Assembly (NCBI GenBank): GCA_031286695.1
Contig: JAITTY010000006.1
Location: 682,001 to 746,000, forward strand
Direction: 5' to 3'
Length of the DNA stretch: 64,000 nt
DNA from: Sphingobacterium sp.
Lineage (GTDB): Bacteria; Bacteroidota; Bacteroidia; Sphingobacteriales; Sphingobacteriaceae
This document shows, one piece after another, positions 19,248-28,945 of the stretch (positions are counted from its first letter, which is position 1; the number at the start of each line of letters is the position of its first letter). The position numbers and the translations under genes are program-made. A model generated the notes under the pieces. The model was not told where the DNA came from. It made no database searches and worked only from the letters and a program-made list of their open reading frames with translations.

Positions 19248-21746
19248 ATGAAAAAAATAATGAGAAATCTGGCCGTTTTAGCTGTGTCGAGCTATTTGGG
19301 TATTAATAGCCTATATGCACAGCCCGGATTTGGTGCCGCCGAACGTGTGAATTCGGATTGGCGTTTCCATTTGGGTGATATCGAGGGACAGGCAGGCGCT
19401 GAAAAAAATCGCGGAGGCTGGCAGCAGATCAGTTTGCCCCATGATTGGAGTGTAAAATATCCACTGAGCCCAACGCTGGCCAGCGCGACGGGCTATTTAC
19501 CTGGTGGTATTGGCTGGTACCAAAAAAAGCTGGCTATACCTGCGGAAGATCGAGGTAAAAAGATATTTCTATATTTTGAGGGTGTTTACAACCGAAGCGA
19601 AGTTTTTATCAATGGTAAATCTGTTGGAAAGCGGCTCAATGGCTACATTTCCTTTTCGTACGATATCACTCCATACATTGAGTTTGGAAAAGAAAATACC
19701 ATCGCTGTTAAGGTCGACCACAGTAAAAGTGCCGATTCAAGATGGTATACCGGATCGGGCATTTATCGTGACGTTTGGCTTGTAAAGGCAAATGCGTTGC
19801 ATATCGATCAATGGGGAATATATGCCTATCCCGAGCTAAAGCAAGGGAAAGGAATGTTAAATACCGAAGTGACCGTTGTCAATAGTACGTCCAATGGCAG
19901 TGCGGTTACCGTTGTGCAGGAGTTGATTGATGCCGCAGGGAAAGTTGTCGCTAATAAATCGGAGAAAGTGAAGGTTGATGCTGCCGCTAAAGCGACGATA
20001 CAGCAGCAATTGACGGTTGCAAACCCTAAATTGTGGAGCTTGGATCAACCCAATCAATATACTTTGCGGACAAGCGTATTGCAAAATGGAAAGCAAATTG
20101 ATCAGTCTGCAATCAAAACGGGCTTCCGAACTTTTACATTTGATCCAAACAAGGGCTTTGCTTTAAACGGCGAATGGATGAAAGTCAAAGGCGTGTGCCT
20201 ACATCACGATGCCGGTGTGCTGGGTGCTGAAATGTATACTGAGGTATGGCGTCGGCGGCTGCAGACATTAAAATCTTTGGGTGTCAATGCCATTCGAACC
20301 AGCCATAATCCGCAAGCATCCTCGCTTTATACCTTATGTGACGAGTTGGGGCTGCTGGTTATGGATGAGGCATTTGATGAATGGGAATTTCCAAAACGGA
20401 AATGGCTGCAGGGCTGGAATGTCGGGACCCCCGGTTTTGAGGGATCGTATGACTTTTTTGAAAGCTGGGGCGAGCAGGATCTTGCAGATATGGTCAAACG
20501 GGATCGCAATCACCTCTCGATTTTCGCCTGGAGTATAGGGAACGAAGTGGATTATCCAAATGACCCTTACTCACATCCCGTCCTTAATGGCGAGAAGAAG
20601 GAGGGTGGTTTTACACAGGCCTCGTATGGTGGCTATAAAAAGGATGCACCAGATGCGATGCGATTGGGTGATATCGCCAAACGCTTGGCTGCGGTTGTAA
20701 AAAAATATGATAAAAGCAGAGCTGTTACAGCAGGGCTTGCTGGAGTAGCGATGTCGAATGAAACAGCCTATCCAGGAGCACTTGATATTGCAGGGTACAA
20801 TTATACCGAAAGTCGTTATCAACAGGATCATCAGCGTTATCCAGCACGTGTAATTTTCGGAAGCGAGAATCGACACGATCTTCCGGCATGGCTTGCCGTA
20901 CGCGACAACAACCATATATTTGGCCAATTTTTGTGGACAGGTATAGATTATCTTGGAGAATCCGGTCGTTGGCCTTCACGGGGATTTTATTCGGGACTGT
21001 TGGATTTCGCAGGGTTTATCAAGCCGCGAGGCTATTTCCGCCAATCGCTGTGGTCCGATAAACCAATGGCTTATTTGGGAACCTATCCATTGAAGGGTGG
21101 AGCAACCACTACAGATGTTTGGTCTGCATTAGAATCTGAACAGGGGCAACGGAAAAATGAGGCCCCTTCCATGGATGCCTGGCCAATTTGGAACTATCAG
21201 AAGGGGCAGCAAATCAGGGTGGTCTGTTATACCAATAGCCCTCAGGCTCGATTGGAGCTCAATGGTAAGGTTGTTGGCGAAGAGAAAAATTACGATGAGA
21301 AGACAGGTATCATCTTTTGGGATATTCCCTATGCAGCGGGTAAACTAGAGGTTGTTGGTCTGGACACGAATAAAAAAGAAGTAGTTCGGTACGCTATCGA
21401 ATCTAGTGAACGTCCAGCGGCGATTCAGGCGACGGTAATAGGTGGTAAAGCAATTGAAGGCGGTGGCATTTTGCAAGTTGCCTTGCAAGTGGTGGATAGC
21501 AAGGGACTTCCTGTAGTCCTTTCAGAAGATGAAATCACCTGTGATATTGCTGGGCATGCGCGATTACTGGGTATGGAAGCGGGAAACAATGCAGATATGG
21601 GCGACTATACCGATAATAAACAGCGCGTTTATCATGGAAAAATGATCGTGTATATTCAGGCCTTGGGCAAATCGGGCGATACAATTAATATACGATTTAC
21701 CTCGCCTTGGTTGACAATGGCAAACGTAACCTATAGCATAAAATAA
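19248..21746 (+). CDS. exported GH2-family glycosidase (beta-galactosidase type)
   Basis: 832-residue GH2 enzyme with a signal peptide ending around LYAQ. Order: sugar-binding jelly roll (NSDWRFHLGD to WLVKANA), immunoglobulin-like domain (about 180-300), TIM barrel with acid/base E433 in SIGNEVDYPN and probable nucleophile E540 in IFGSENRHD, then DUF4982 and a C-terminal beta domain (QVVDSKGLPVVLSEDEITC). The architecture is that of Bacteroidota periplasmic beta-galactosidase or beta-galacturonidase-type GH2 enzymes. It lies 26 bases behind the GH43 gene and is closed by a strong terminator, so it ends the first transcription block. Confidence 0.9.
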   Translation: MKKIMRNLAVLAVSSYLGINSLYAQPGFGAAERVNSDWRFHLGDIEGQAGAEKNRGGWQQISLPHDWSVKYPLSPTLASATGYLPGGIGWYQKKLAIPAEDRGKKIFLYFEGVYNRSEVFINGKSVGKRLNGYISFSYDITPYIEFGKENTIAVKVDHSKSADSRWYTGSGIYRDVWLVKANALHIDQWGIYAYPELKQGKGMLNTEVTVVNSTSNGSAVTVVQELIDAAGKVVANKSEKVKVDAAAKATIQQQLTVANPKLWSLDQPNQYTLRTSVLQNGKQIDQSAIKTGFRTFTFDPNKGFALNGEWMKVKGVCLHHDAGVLGAEMYTEVWRRRLQTLKSLGVNAIRTSHNPQASSLYTLCDELGLLVMDEAFDEWEFPKRKWLQGWNVGTPGFEGSYDFFESWGEQDLADMVKRDRNHLSIFAWSIGNEVDYPNDPYSHPVLNGEKKEGGFTQASYGGYKKDAPDAMRLGDIAKRLAAVVKKYDKSRAVTAGLAGVAMSNETAYPGALDIAGYNYTESRYQQDHQRYPARVIFGSENRHDLPAWLAVRDNNHIFGQFLWTGIDYLGESGRWPSRGFYSGLLDFAGFIKPRGYFRQSLWSDKPMAYLGTYPLKGGATTTDVWSALESEQGQRKNEAPSMDAWPIWNYQKGQQIRVVCYTNSPQARLELNGKVVGEEKNYDEKTGIIFWDIPYAAGKLEVVGLDTNKKEVVRYAIESSERPAAIQATVIGGKAIEGGGILQVALQVVDSKGLPVVLSEDEITCDIAGHARLLGMEAGNNADMGDYTDNKQRVYHGKMIVYIQALGKSGDTINIRFTSPWLTMANVTYSIK

Positions 21747-21780
21747 TCAACTCACTTGCCTTTATTGAACTTCTGAACTA

Positions 21781-21812
21781 AAAAAGCACCGGAAAATTCC
21801 GGTGCTTTTTTT
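21781..21812 (+). terminator. strong rho-independent terminator after GH2
   Basis: GCACCGGA and TCCGGTGC pair with a short AAAT loop inside a longer A/T-extended stem, followed by seven T. It separates the susCD-glycosidase block from the downstream catabolic block. Confidence 0.9.
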
Positions 21813-21994
21813 ATGCCAAAATCTTATAGGATGTTCATTCCACTATTGGAAAAATTACGGTTTTATATAGTTTTTTATAAAATAACGTAATCTAACCTTA
21901 TTAAATAAAAAAAATTATTAAATACTTTTTTTATTATAAATTTTATTATTAATTTAGCTTCACTATAAATCTAAAGACTGACTCAATTATATCC
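21813..21994 (+). promoter_or_regulatory. very AT-rich upstream region of the catabolic block
   Basis: 182 bases, almost only A and T from 21890 to 21960. It contains an inverted repeat AATAAAAAAA (21904-21913) and TTTTTTTATT (21926-21935) that might be an operator, but in such low-complexity sequence this is weak. No clean promoter box was found; a promoter is expected because a strong terminator precedes it. Confidence 0.35.
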
Positions 21995-22786
21995 ATGCGT
22001 TTAATCATATGCCTTTTATGTGCCGTTGGTACAATGTTGGCCAAGGGACAAGAACTTTATACTTTACAGTCTGCTCATCTTTCTGGAGTAGATTCCGGCT
22101 ACGTTTATATACCAAAGATGAAGCCGGACAACCGTGCCTTCCCTGTTGTATATGTGCTGCATAGTCATGGGGCAAATTATAAAAGCCTTTCAAAATTTGT
22201 CGATTTTCAGGCATTGAGCGATCGATATGGCTTTGTGGTGGTATGCCCTGACGGTCTTCGAACGAGCTGGTTTTTAGACAGTCCACAAAAAGGCGGAGCA
22301 CAATTTGGTCGGTTCTTGACAGGGGAATTAATGCCTTACATACAGGGTAAATATCATACGGATAGGGACAACTCATTTATTACGGGTGTGAGTATGGGGG
22401 GGCATGGTGCACTTTGGCTCTTTTTTAACTATCCATCATTTTTTAAAAGTGCTGGTAGCAGTTCGGGAGTTGTCAATCTGAGACATTCGGCTTTCAAGAA
22501 GACAAGTCTAGACCAACATTTAGGTCAGTACAGCGATCAAAATCCATTATTCGATCGTTTTAGTGTCATCCATAATGTCCATAAGATCGCTGGGAGTGAA
22601 AAGACATTTATTTTTGATTGTGGTACTGAAGATTACCTTTATGGGGCTAATAAGTCCCTTCGGGATAGTTGTGATGTACTCAAGATCAAATCGACTTATA
22701 TTGCGCAGCCCGGCGCTCATACCTCTGGCTACTGGGCCAAAACCATTCCGGTTCATTTCGCTTATTTTAATCGTCTGATCCATTAA
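21995..22786 (+). CDS. exported alpha/beta-hydrolase esterase
   Basis: 263-residue esterase of the esterase-D/tributyrin-esterase group with a short signal peptide (MRLIICLLCAVGTMLAKGQ). The catalytic triad reads as S133 in GVSMGGHG, D213 in DCGTEDYLY and H242 in PGAHTSGYW. Such enzymes remove acyl groups from sugars or other small alcohols; in a glycan locus an O-acetyl or feruloyl esterase role fits, but the substrate is not readable. It begins the second block of genes, 128 bases before the oxidoreductase gene. Confidence 0.82.
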   Translation: MRLIICLLCAVGTMLAKGQELYTLQSAHLSGVDSGYVYIPKMKPDNRAFPVVYVLHSHGANYKSLSKFVDFQALSDRYGFVVVCPDGLRTSWFLDSPQKGGAQFGRFLTGELMPYIQGKYHTDRDNSFITGVSMGGHGALWLFFNYPSFFKSAGSSSGVVNLRHSAFKKTSLDQHLGQYSDQNPLFDRFSVIHNVHKIAGSEKTFIFDCGTEDYLYGANKSLRDSCDVLKIKSTYIAQPGAHTSGYWAKTIPVHFAYFNRLIH

Positions 22787-22862
22787 TCGATAACCTATAT
22801 GTTTTATTCACCTTATACTGATCCTTTAGTCCGGCAACAAAATAGTGTATCTCTGGTTCTTA

Positions 22863-22887
22863 CGCCGGTATTTGGCGCGTATTTTTT
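22863..22887 (+). terminator. weak hairpin with T-run between esterase and oxidoreductase
   Basis: CGCC (22863-22866) pairs with GGCG, followed by CGTA and six T. The stem is only four to five base pairs, so partial termination or attenuation is as likely as a full stop. Confidence 0.3.
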
Positions 22888-22913
22888 AAATTATTTACTG
22901 CAATTAACTTCAT

Positions 22914-24764
22914 ATGAATTGGTTTAAATCTTTTTTTTCTATTTTATTGATTTCTGTCACACTCTCCTCGCAGGGGCAGGCTGTTGCTTCATACGATGTC
23001 TTGATTGTGGGAGGGGGCGCTAGTGGTGTTTCTGCGGCTTTACAAGCTGCCCGTTTGGGAAGTAAGGTTCTTGTGGTGGAAGAGACGAGCTGGTTGGGTG
23101 GTATGCTCACTGCTGCTGGGGTCTCCGCTATTGATGGTAACCATCGTATGCCTTCGGGAATATGGGGCGAATTCAGGGCAGAACTTTATGCCTATTATGG
23201 TGGTCCAAAAGCAGTGGAAACAGGTTGGGTAAGCAATACGCTATTTGAGCCTTCGGTCGGTAACCGCTTGCTAAAAAAGATGGTTGGAGCCGAAAAAAAT
23301 ATTGCCGTTTGGTATAAAAGTACCCTTTTAGACCTGAAAAAACAGGCTAAAGGCTGGACCGTTGCCATTGAACAGGAAGGAAAAAAGAAAACCGTAAACG
23401 CTTCTATTTTAGTCGATGCGACGGAATTGGGGGATCTCTTGCCGCGTGCGGGTGTTGCTTACAGCATCGGTATGGATAGCCGCTACGATACGAAAGAAGA
23501 ATTTGCTCCCGAAAAGGCCAATTCAATAATTCAAGACCTTACTTATGTCGCTATCCTGAAAGACTATGGTGCCGATCCAAAGAGATTGCTAAAGAAACCT
23601 CAAGGTTATGATCCTAAAGAGTTTGAACATGCCTGTGATGTTAAAGATCCTGCTTCACACAGCAATACACCTATCATCAATTGTGATCAAATGATTACCT
23701 ATGGCAAATTGCCGAATGGAAAATACATGATAAACTGGCCTAAAGACGGAAATGATATCTACCTGAATATTATCGAAATGTCGCCAAAGGCGAGGACAGT
23801 GGAATTGCAAAAGGCGAAAGATCATACCTTACGTTTTGTATATCATCTTCAAAATCAGCTTGGTTTTAAAAACTTGGGGCTTGCCGATGATGAATATGAT
23901 ACGGCCGATAAACTTCCTTTTATTGCTTATCATCGCGAGTCTAGACGTGCTAAAGGCTTGGTACAGCTTACGTTGCCTTATGTGCAGAGTCCTTATCAGC
24001 AGGAGCTGCCTTTGTACCGCACAGGTGGGATAGTAGGCGATTATACCATCGATCATCATCACCTGAAGAATCCCGATGCACCCAAAATCGATTTTGTTAA
24101 GATTCGGGTACCATCTTACAATGTACCCCTTGGAAGTTTGATTCCTGAGGAAATAGCGGATTTTATTGTTGCTGAAAAAAGCATCAGTGTGAGCAATATT
24201 GTGGCTGGGGCCACCCGCCTTCAGCCAGTTGTATTGGGTATTGGTCAAGCTGCTGGAGTGCTGGCAGCGCTGTCTGCAAAACAAGCTGTTACTCCCAAAG
24301 ATCTTTCATTAAGGGAGGTACAGCAAGTACTTTTGGACAATCATGCCTATCTCATGCCCTTTATCGATGTTGATCCAAAAGATAGTCGGTTTCAGGCAAT
24401 CCAACGTATTGGAGCGACCGGGATTCTTAAAGGAAAAGGTGTGCCGTACAAATGGGCCAATCAGACTTGGTTCTATCCCGAACACCGCATAAGCGAAGTA
24501 GAGCTGATCGATGGTATGCGTAGTTATTATCCATCGGCCGATAAAGTCGCTGGCTCGGGTGCCGATGTCACAGCAGAATTTTTTGCGGCTCTATTGCTCC
24601 AGGTCGACCCCACTTTGAATAAAGATAAAATCAGGTCCGTCATTGCAGCAAAAGAAAATCAAGTGTTAACAAGGGCTCAAGTGGCGGTTGTGTTGGATCT
24701 TATCCTAAAGCCGTTTGAACGGCCAGTGGATTTTACCGGCCAATTTATAGCAACAAAAAATTGA
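22914..24764 (+). CDS. exported FAD-dependent oxidoreductase
   Basis: 616 residues. After a Sec-type signal peptide (up to about residue 24) comes the FAD-binding Rossmann motif DVLIVGGGASGVSAALQAARLG (GGGASG at 33-38), the ETSWLGGMLTAAGVSAIDG segment characteristic of the FAD_oxidored (PF12831) family, and further FAD contacts (VDATELGDLLPRAG; ATRLQPVVLGIGQAAG). No twin-arginine motif is present, so cofactor loading would have to happen in the periplasm. Family members sit in many Bacteroidota glycan loci; their reaction is mostly unassigned, though oxidation of a sugar or sugar alcohol is presumed. A stalk of S-layer-like or protease-associated character is not seen. Confidence 0.85.
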   Translation: MNWFKSFFSILLISVTLSSQGQAVASYDVLIVGGGASGVSAALQAARLGSKVLVVEETSWLGGMLTAAGVSAIDGNHRMPSGIWGEFRAELYAYYGGPKAVETGWVSNTLFEPSVGNRLLKKMVGAEKNIAVWYKSTLLDLKKQAKGWTVAIEQEGKKKTVNASILVDATELGDLLPRAGVAYSIGMDSRYDTKEEFAPEKANSIIQDLTYVAILKDYGADPKRLLKKPQGYDPKEFEHACDVKDPASHSNTPIINCDQMITYGKLPNGKYMINWPKDGNDIYLNIIEMSPKARTVELQKAKDHTLRFVYHLQNQLGFKNLGLADDEYDTADKLPFIAYHRESRRAKGLVQLTLPYVQSPYQQELPLYRTGGIVGDYTIDHHHLKNPDAPKIDFVKIRVPSYNVPLGSLIPEEIADFIVAEKSISVSNIVAGATRLQPVVLGIGQAAGVLAALSAKQAVTPKDLSLREVQQVLLDNHAYLMPFIDVDPKDSRFQAIQRIGATGILKGKGVPYKWANQTWFYPEHRISEVELIDGMRSYYPSADKVAGSGADVTAEFFAALLLQVDPTLNKDKIRSVIAAKENQVLTRAQVAVVLDLILKPFERPVDFTGQFIATKN

Positions 24765-24788
24765 TTTCCGAACGCATAGAAAAACGAG

Positions 24789-26216
24789 ATGATACCAATT
24801 TTACCAAATTCTACAGCGACTCCACAGCAGCGAAACGATAGTTTGGATGTTCTGCGGGGAATTGCCATCCTTTTAATGGTGCTTTCATCGAGCATTTCAT
24901 TTGGAAACCTTCCTGCTTGGATGTACCATGCACAGGTGCCTCCGCCCAAACATGTATTTGATCCCAGTATAGCAGGTATAACCTGGGTAGATCTTGTTTT
25001 TCCGATTTTCCTTTTTACGATGGGGGCGGCCATCCCATTGGCTATGCGGAAAAAAGTGGCTAACCTAAACGCTTTGCCTATCGTGGGGACGATTTTTAAG
25101 CGTTTTGTTGCCTTATTCTTTTTTGCCTTATTTTCTTTTTATATGCGCGCTTGGGTTATGAGTGGAGAGCCTGCTGCCTCGCAGTATCTCTTGTCAATCC
25201 TGGGGTTTGTCCTGCTCTTTGCGGTCTATGCCGATTTAAAGTCCTATTTGCCGATGCGGACCGCGAGACTTGTTCACGTAGTGGCCCTGTTGCTATCTGT
25301 AGGGATGCTATATCTGCTGTATGCACAAACGGATAGATTTATCCTACAGAAGACAGATATTATTATTCTGGTACTGGCCAATATGGCTTTGTTTGGAACG
25401 CTGTGGTGGTGGCTGACGGCGAAATCCATCTGGTTACGTATGGCGATCCTACCATTTATTATGGGCGTTTTTTTGGGATCCAAAGAAGTCGGTAGTATCA
25501 ACGAATTTATCTACAAACTCAGCCCTGCGACTTGGCTTTATCAATTTTATTACCTCAAATACCTCTTTATTATCCTTCCGGCTACAGTTGTCGGCGAGTG
25601 GATTATTGCTGATACGTTGTTGGCGGACAAACCCAGGATGCAGCGGTCTCAACTGGCGTTACAAGGCTTGCTCTGTGCCTTTCTAATTGGGCTGAATGTC
25701 TTCAATCTCTATATGCGGTATCTCAATATCAATATCGGACTTACCCTGATGTTGATCTTTTCACTATGCTTCTGTTCAGGTGTTTTTCGAAAGGGCGAAG
25801 TACTAACACTACCGGCAAAAATGGCTGTACTCGGAAGTTATTTGCTTTTTTTAGGACTGATCTTCGAAGCGTATGAGGGGGGAATAAAAAAGGATTATTC
25901 CACATACAGCTATTATTTTGTCTGTACGGGCTTAGCCTGTTATGCGCTAACAATGCTGTGTTGTATCGAGAAACTTGCTTTTGGAAAACCGCTGTTTCGA
26001 GGTATAGCACTGGTTGGTAAAAATCCGATGGTCGCCTATACCGCAGGAAATCTATTGTTGATCCCACTATTGGTGCTTACGGGACTACAGAGCGCTCTTG
26101 ATCAGATGGGGGCACAGGGTGTTTTTGGGGGAGTGATGCGAGGTGTATTATTCACCGGAATCGTGGCGCTGTTGACGATCGTGAGCAGCCGATTAAAACT
26201 TTATTGGAAGTCATAA
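24789..26216 (+). CDS. DUF5009/NagX-like membrane acyltransferase homologue
   Basis: Multi-pass inner-membrane protein (475 residues, about 11-12 segments) of the DUF5009/COG4299 group related to heparan-alpha-glucosaminide N-acetyltransferase. The N-terminus RNDSLDVLRGIAILLMVLSSSISFG holds the family motif SLDxLRG, and FDPSIAGITWVDLVFPIFLFTMGAAIP follows as in NagX. NagX-type genes recur in GlcNAc-utilisation operons, where the protein has been suggested to handle or acetylate amino sugars at the membrane. It is one base away from the next gene, so co-translated. Substrate and direction are not known. Confidence 0.8.
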   Translation: MIPILPNSTATPQQRNDSLDVLRGIAILLMVLSSSISFGNLPAWMYHAQVPPPKHVFDPSIAGITWVDLVFPIFLFTMGAAIPLAMRKKVANLNALPIVGTIFKRFVALFFFALFSFYMRAWVMSGEPAASQYLLSILGFVLLFAVYADLKSYLPMRTARLVHVVALLLSVGMLYLLYAQTDRFILQKTDIIILVLANMALFGTLWWWLTAKSIWLRMAILPFIMGVFLGSKEVGSINEFIYKLSPATWLYQFYYLKYLFIILPATVVGEWIIADTLLADKPRMQRSQLALQGLLCAFLIGLNVFNLYMRYLNINIGLTLMLIFSLCFCSGVFRKGEVLTLPAKMAVLGSYLLFLGLIFEAYEGGIKKDYSTYSYYFVCTGLACYALTMLCCIEKLAFGKPLFRGIALVGKNPMVAYTAGNLLLIPLLVLTGLQSALDQMGAQGVFGGVMRGVLFTGIVALLTIVSSRLKLYWKS

Positions 26217-26217
26217 A

Positions 26218-27534
26218 ATGAATGAATTATTAGAACAAACGGTGGAGCTTCGCAAAGGGCGTAAGGCACTTCCGCCTATTTTTTGGATCTCCACAACATG
26301 GTTTGCCATGGGGCTACCTTTTGTTGCCCTTTCGGGGGCGAGCTCCATTATGTATAAAAATTTGGGGGTATCGGACGCACAGATTGCTTTTTGGACCTCA
26401 TTGATTATGTTGCCCTGGACAATAAAACCCTTATGGGGGCCTTTTTTGGAGTTGTATAAGACCAAGAAATTTTTTGTCTATACCACGCAGATACTCACGG
26501 GGCTACTCTTTGGTCTGCTTGGTCTTACGCTGCAGTTGGATCATTTCTTTAGCTTCTCCATTGCTTTATTGACACTGATTGCATTCAGTGGTTCCACACA
26601 TGATACCGCAGCCGACGGGGTATATTTGAATGAGCTGAATGCAAAACAACAGGCAAAATATGTCGGCTGGCAAGGCGCCTTCTATAATGTGGCCAAAGTG
26701 TTTTCTGGTGGCGTACTCGTTTATTTGGCGGGGCAATTGGAGCAGGAAATCGGCATTAAATCCGCGTGGATGGTGGTGATGTTTGCTTATGGATTTATTA
26801 TGTTGGGGATTGGATTGTACAGTATACGTGCTTTACCTACTCACGATGAAGCTCCCAAATCCACTTCTTTAAAGGAGGGAATGGATACGCTTAAAGACGT
26901 TATCATAACTTTTTTTCAGAAAAAGAATATTTGGTTTAGTTTGCTTTTTATTGTCTTTTATCGTTTTGCTGAAGGGCAGGCTATTAAGATCACCCCGTTA
27001 TTTTTTAAAGCGCAACGTACCGAAGGTGGGCTTGGCCTGAGTACTTCGGAAATTGGATTGCTTTATGGTGTATTTGGTGCCATAGCCTTTGTGTTGGGGT
27101 CGATTGTCGCAGGGCACTTTGTATCCAAAAAAGGCTTAGACCGGAGGACGCTTATGATCCTTTGTGCCTTCTTTAATATTCCATTTGTAGCTTATGCATT
27201 TCTCGCAATCACATTGCCGACAAACCTTTATCTCATAGCTGCTGCTGTCGCCATCGAGTACTTTGGATATGGTTTTGGCTTTATCGGAATTATTCTTTTT
27301 ATCATGCAAAATATTGCCCCAGGTAAATATAAGATGGCACACTACGCTTTCGGAAGTGGACTTGTTAATCTGGGATTTATGATTCCTTCGATGATCAGCG
27401 GCTGGCTGAGTGATCATTTGGGCTATAAAGAATTTTTTATTTGGGTGTTGATTTCTACTATTCCGGCCTTTTTGGTTTCCTGGTGGGTGCCACTGCGAAA
27501 ACCCGAAAAAGAGCATAGCGACGAAAATAATTAA
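26218..27534 (+). CDS. AmpG/PAT-like MFS transporter
   Basis: Twelve-segment major facilitator of the AmpG-like group, which carries GlcNAc-containing muropeptides or other amino-sugar compounds across the inner membrane. Visible features are the N-terminal FAMGLPFVALSGASSIMYKNLGVSDAQIAF and the charged loop PLWGPFLELYKTKK, with the AmpG-like SGSTHDTAADGVYLNEL in segment 5. 438 residues is normal for the group. It sits between the NagX-like gene and the SGNH genes, so it likely imports the product released in the periplasm. The stop codon overlaps the next start (TAATG). Confidence 0.85.
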   Translation: MNELLEQTVELRKGRKALPPIFWISTTWFAMGLPFVALSGASSIMYKNLGVSDAQIAFWTSLIMLPWTIKPLWGPFLELYKTKKFFVYTTQILTGLLFGLLGLTLQLDHFFSFSIALLTLIAFSGSTHDTAADGVYLNELNAKQQAKYVGWQGAFYNVAKVFSGGVLVYLAGQLEQEIGIKSAWMVVMFAYGFIMLGIGLYSIRALPTHDEAPKSTSLKEGMDTLKDVIITFFQKKNIWFSLLFIVFYRFAEGQAIKITPLFFKAQRTEGGLGLSTSEIGLLYGVFGAIAFVLGSIVAGHFVSKKGLDRRTLMILCAFFNIPFVAYAFLAITLPTNLYLIAAAVAIEYFGYGFGFIGIILFIMQNIAPGKYKMAHYAFGSGLVNLGFMIPSMISGWLSDHLGYKEFFIWVLISTIPAFLVSWWVPLRKPEKEHSDENN

Positions 27535-28229
27535 TGCATATGAACTTACTTTCTTATAGGAACTGGAAGGCCTTATTGTTGCCTTTTTTTTTACCGGCAT
27601 TGACTTTAGCGCAATCAAAGGGTATTGATTCTACGTTTGATAATCAGCATTATCGCGCAAGGCTTGAGTTTTTTAAAGCGATGCCCAATCAGAAGGACGA
27701 AATCGTTTTCCTTGGCAATAGCATTACCGAAGGAGGAAAATGGCAAGAAATCCTCCAGCGGAAGCATGTGATCAATCGTGGGATTAGCGGTGATGTGACT
27801 TACGGTATTTTAGCACGACTAGACGAGATATTAGTGTCCAGACCACGAAAAATATTTCTGCTCTGTGGGGTGAACGACATGAAAAGAGGAATACCGCTTT
27901 CCATTATTTCTACGAATATAGAAAGGATAATAAAGCAGGTTAAAAAGCAGTCGCCAAATACAACGCTTTTTGTGCAAGGGCTTCTACCTGTGAATGAATC
28001 TTTACTGCCAAAAATCTATGAAGAGGTTCGGAATGACAAGATAGTGCTACTGAACAATGCTTTGAAAGAATTGTGTACGGCACATCAAGTTCGTTTTGTA
28101 GACTTACAGCCGATATTGGTGGACGGTAATGGGGAACTAAAAGCTGAGTTAACAATTGATGGCTTACATCTGAAGCAAGCCACTTATTTAATTTGGGCCA
28201 ATTATTTAAAACAGCAAAAACTATTATGA
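27534..28229 (+). CDS. exported SGNH/GDSL hydrolase (first of two)
   Basis: 231-residue single-domain GDSL-type esterase with signal peptide (LLLPFFLPALTLAQ). Block I is FLGNSITEGG with nucleophile S63, block II NRGISGDVTYG, block III GVNDMKRG, and block V TIDGLHL with D209 and H212, so all SGNH residues are present. Related small enzymes deacetylate sugars, including O-acetylated sialic acids. Starts at 27534 by TAATG coupling; Met at 27540 is an alternative. Its stop overlaps the next start by four bases (ATGA). It shares clear sequence similarity with its downstream neighbour, a tandem duplication. Confidence 0.88.
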   Translation: MHMNLLSYRNWKALLLPFFLPALTLAQSKGIDSTFDNQHYRARLEFFKAMPNQKDEIVFLGNSITEGGKWQEILQRKHVINRGISGDVTYGILARLDEILVSRPRKIFLLCGVNDMKRGIPLSIISTNIERIIKQVKKQSPNTTLFVQGLLPVNESLLPKIYEEVRNDKIVLLNNALKELCTAHQVRFVDLQPILVDGNGELKAELTIDGLHLKQATYLIWANYLKQQKLL

Positions 28230-28945
28230 GATCATTCGAATTTTTTAAGGCGTATCGTGTTTTCCAAGGTTGTTTCTTAATTGGAATATATCTATCGGTA
28301 TTTTCCCAGTCCCTCTCAGCTCAAGAGACTAAAATAGATAGCAGTTACGCCAACTGGTATTATCAACAACGAATGGCCTATTTCGAACAAAGTCCAACAA
28401 TTAAAGGAGCAATCGTTTTTTTAGGAAATAGTATTACTGAACGGGCAGAATGGCAGGAATTGCTTGCAGATTCAAGATATCCTGTACTGAACAGGGGGAT
28501 AGGGGGAGATAATTCGTTTGGGATTCTTGCGCGTATAGATGAGGTGTTGCGCGCACGTCCACGGGCAATTTTTCTGATGGATGGCATTAATGACCAATTC
28601 CGAAAGCTTCCGCAGGAAGTGTCGGTCAATAACTACAAGCGTATCATTAAACGAATAAAAAAGATCTCACCAAAGACCCTTATCTATCTTCAGAGTGCTT
28701 TACCGATCAATGAAGGACTAACAAAAGAGCCTTATACAAAAGGTAGAAATGTGTTGGTTCCGATCTTAAATGAAAAACTAAGACAGCTTGCAGCAGATGA
28801 AAATATTCCATTTGTCGACCTCTGCCCACTTTTTCAGGACAATGAGGGAAAACTTAGCGCAATTTACTCAGCTGATGGTGTCCATCTGATACCCAGTGCC
28901 TATATAAAATGGGTGCAATTATTAAAAGAAAAGAAATATTTATGA
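28226..28945 (+). CDS. exported SGNH/GDSL hydrolase (second of two)
   Basis: 239 residues when started at the ATGA overlap (28226); the longer frame from 28193 would run 33 bases into the previous gene and lose the signal peptide position. Signal peptide IYLSVFSQSLSAQ, then FLGNSITERA with S69, NRGIGGDNSFGILARIDEVL, GINDQFRK, and SADGVHL with D217 and H220. It keeps the same blocks as the gene upstream, including the shared ILARxDEVL(S)RPR segment, but is diverged in between, so the pair may act on different ester positions. It is coupled again by ATGA to the next gene. Confidence 0.88.
   Translation: MRSFEFFKAYRVFQGCFLIGIYLSVFSQSLSAQETKIDSSYANWYYQQRMAYFEQSPTIKGAIVFLGNSITERAEWQELLADSRYPVLNRGIGGDNSFGILARIDEVLRARPRAIFLMDGINDQFRKLPQEVSVNNYKRIIKRIKKISPKTLIYLQSALPINEGLTKEPYTKGRNVLVPILNEKLRQLAADENIPFVDLCPLFQDNEGKLSAIYSADGVHLIPSAYIKWVQLLKEKKYL

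Noticed and set aside
21904..21935. second ROK operator upstream of the esterase gene
   Set aside because: Inverted A/T runs in a region that is almost only A and T; too likely by chance to list as a site.
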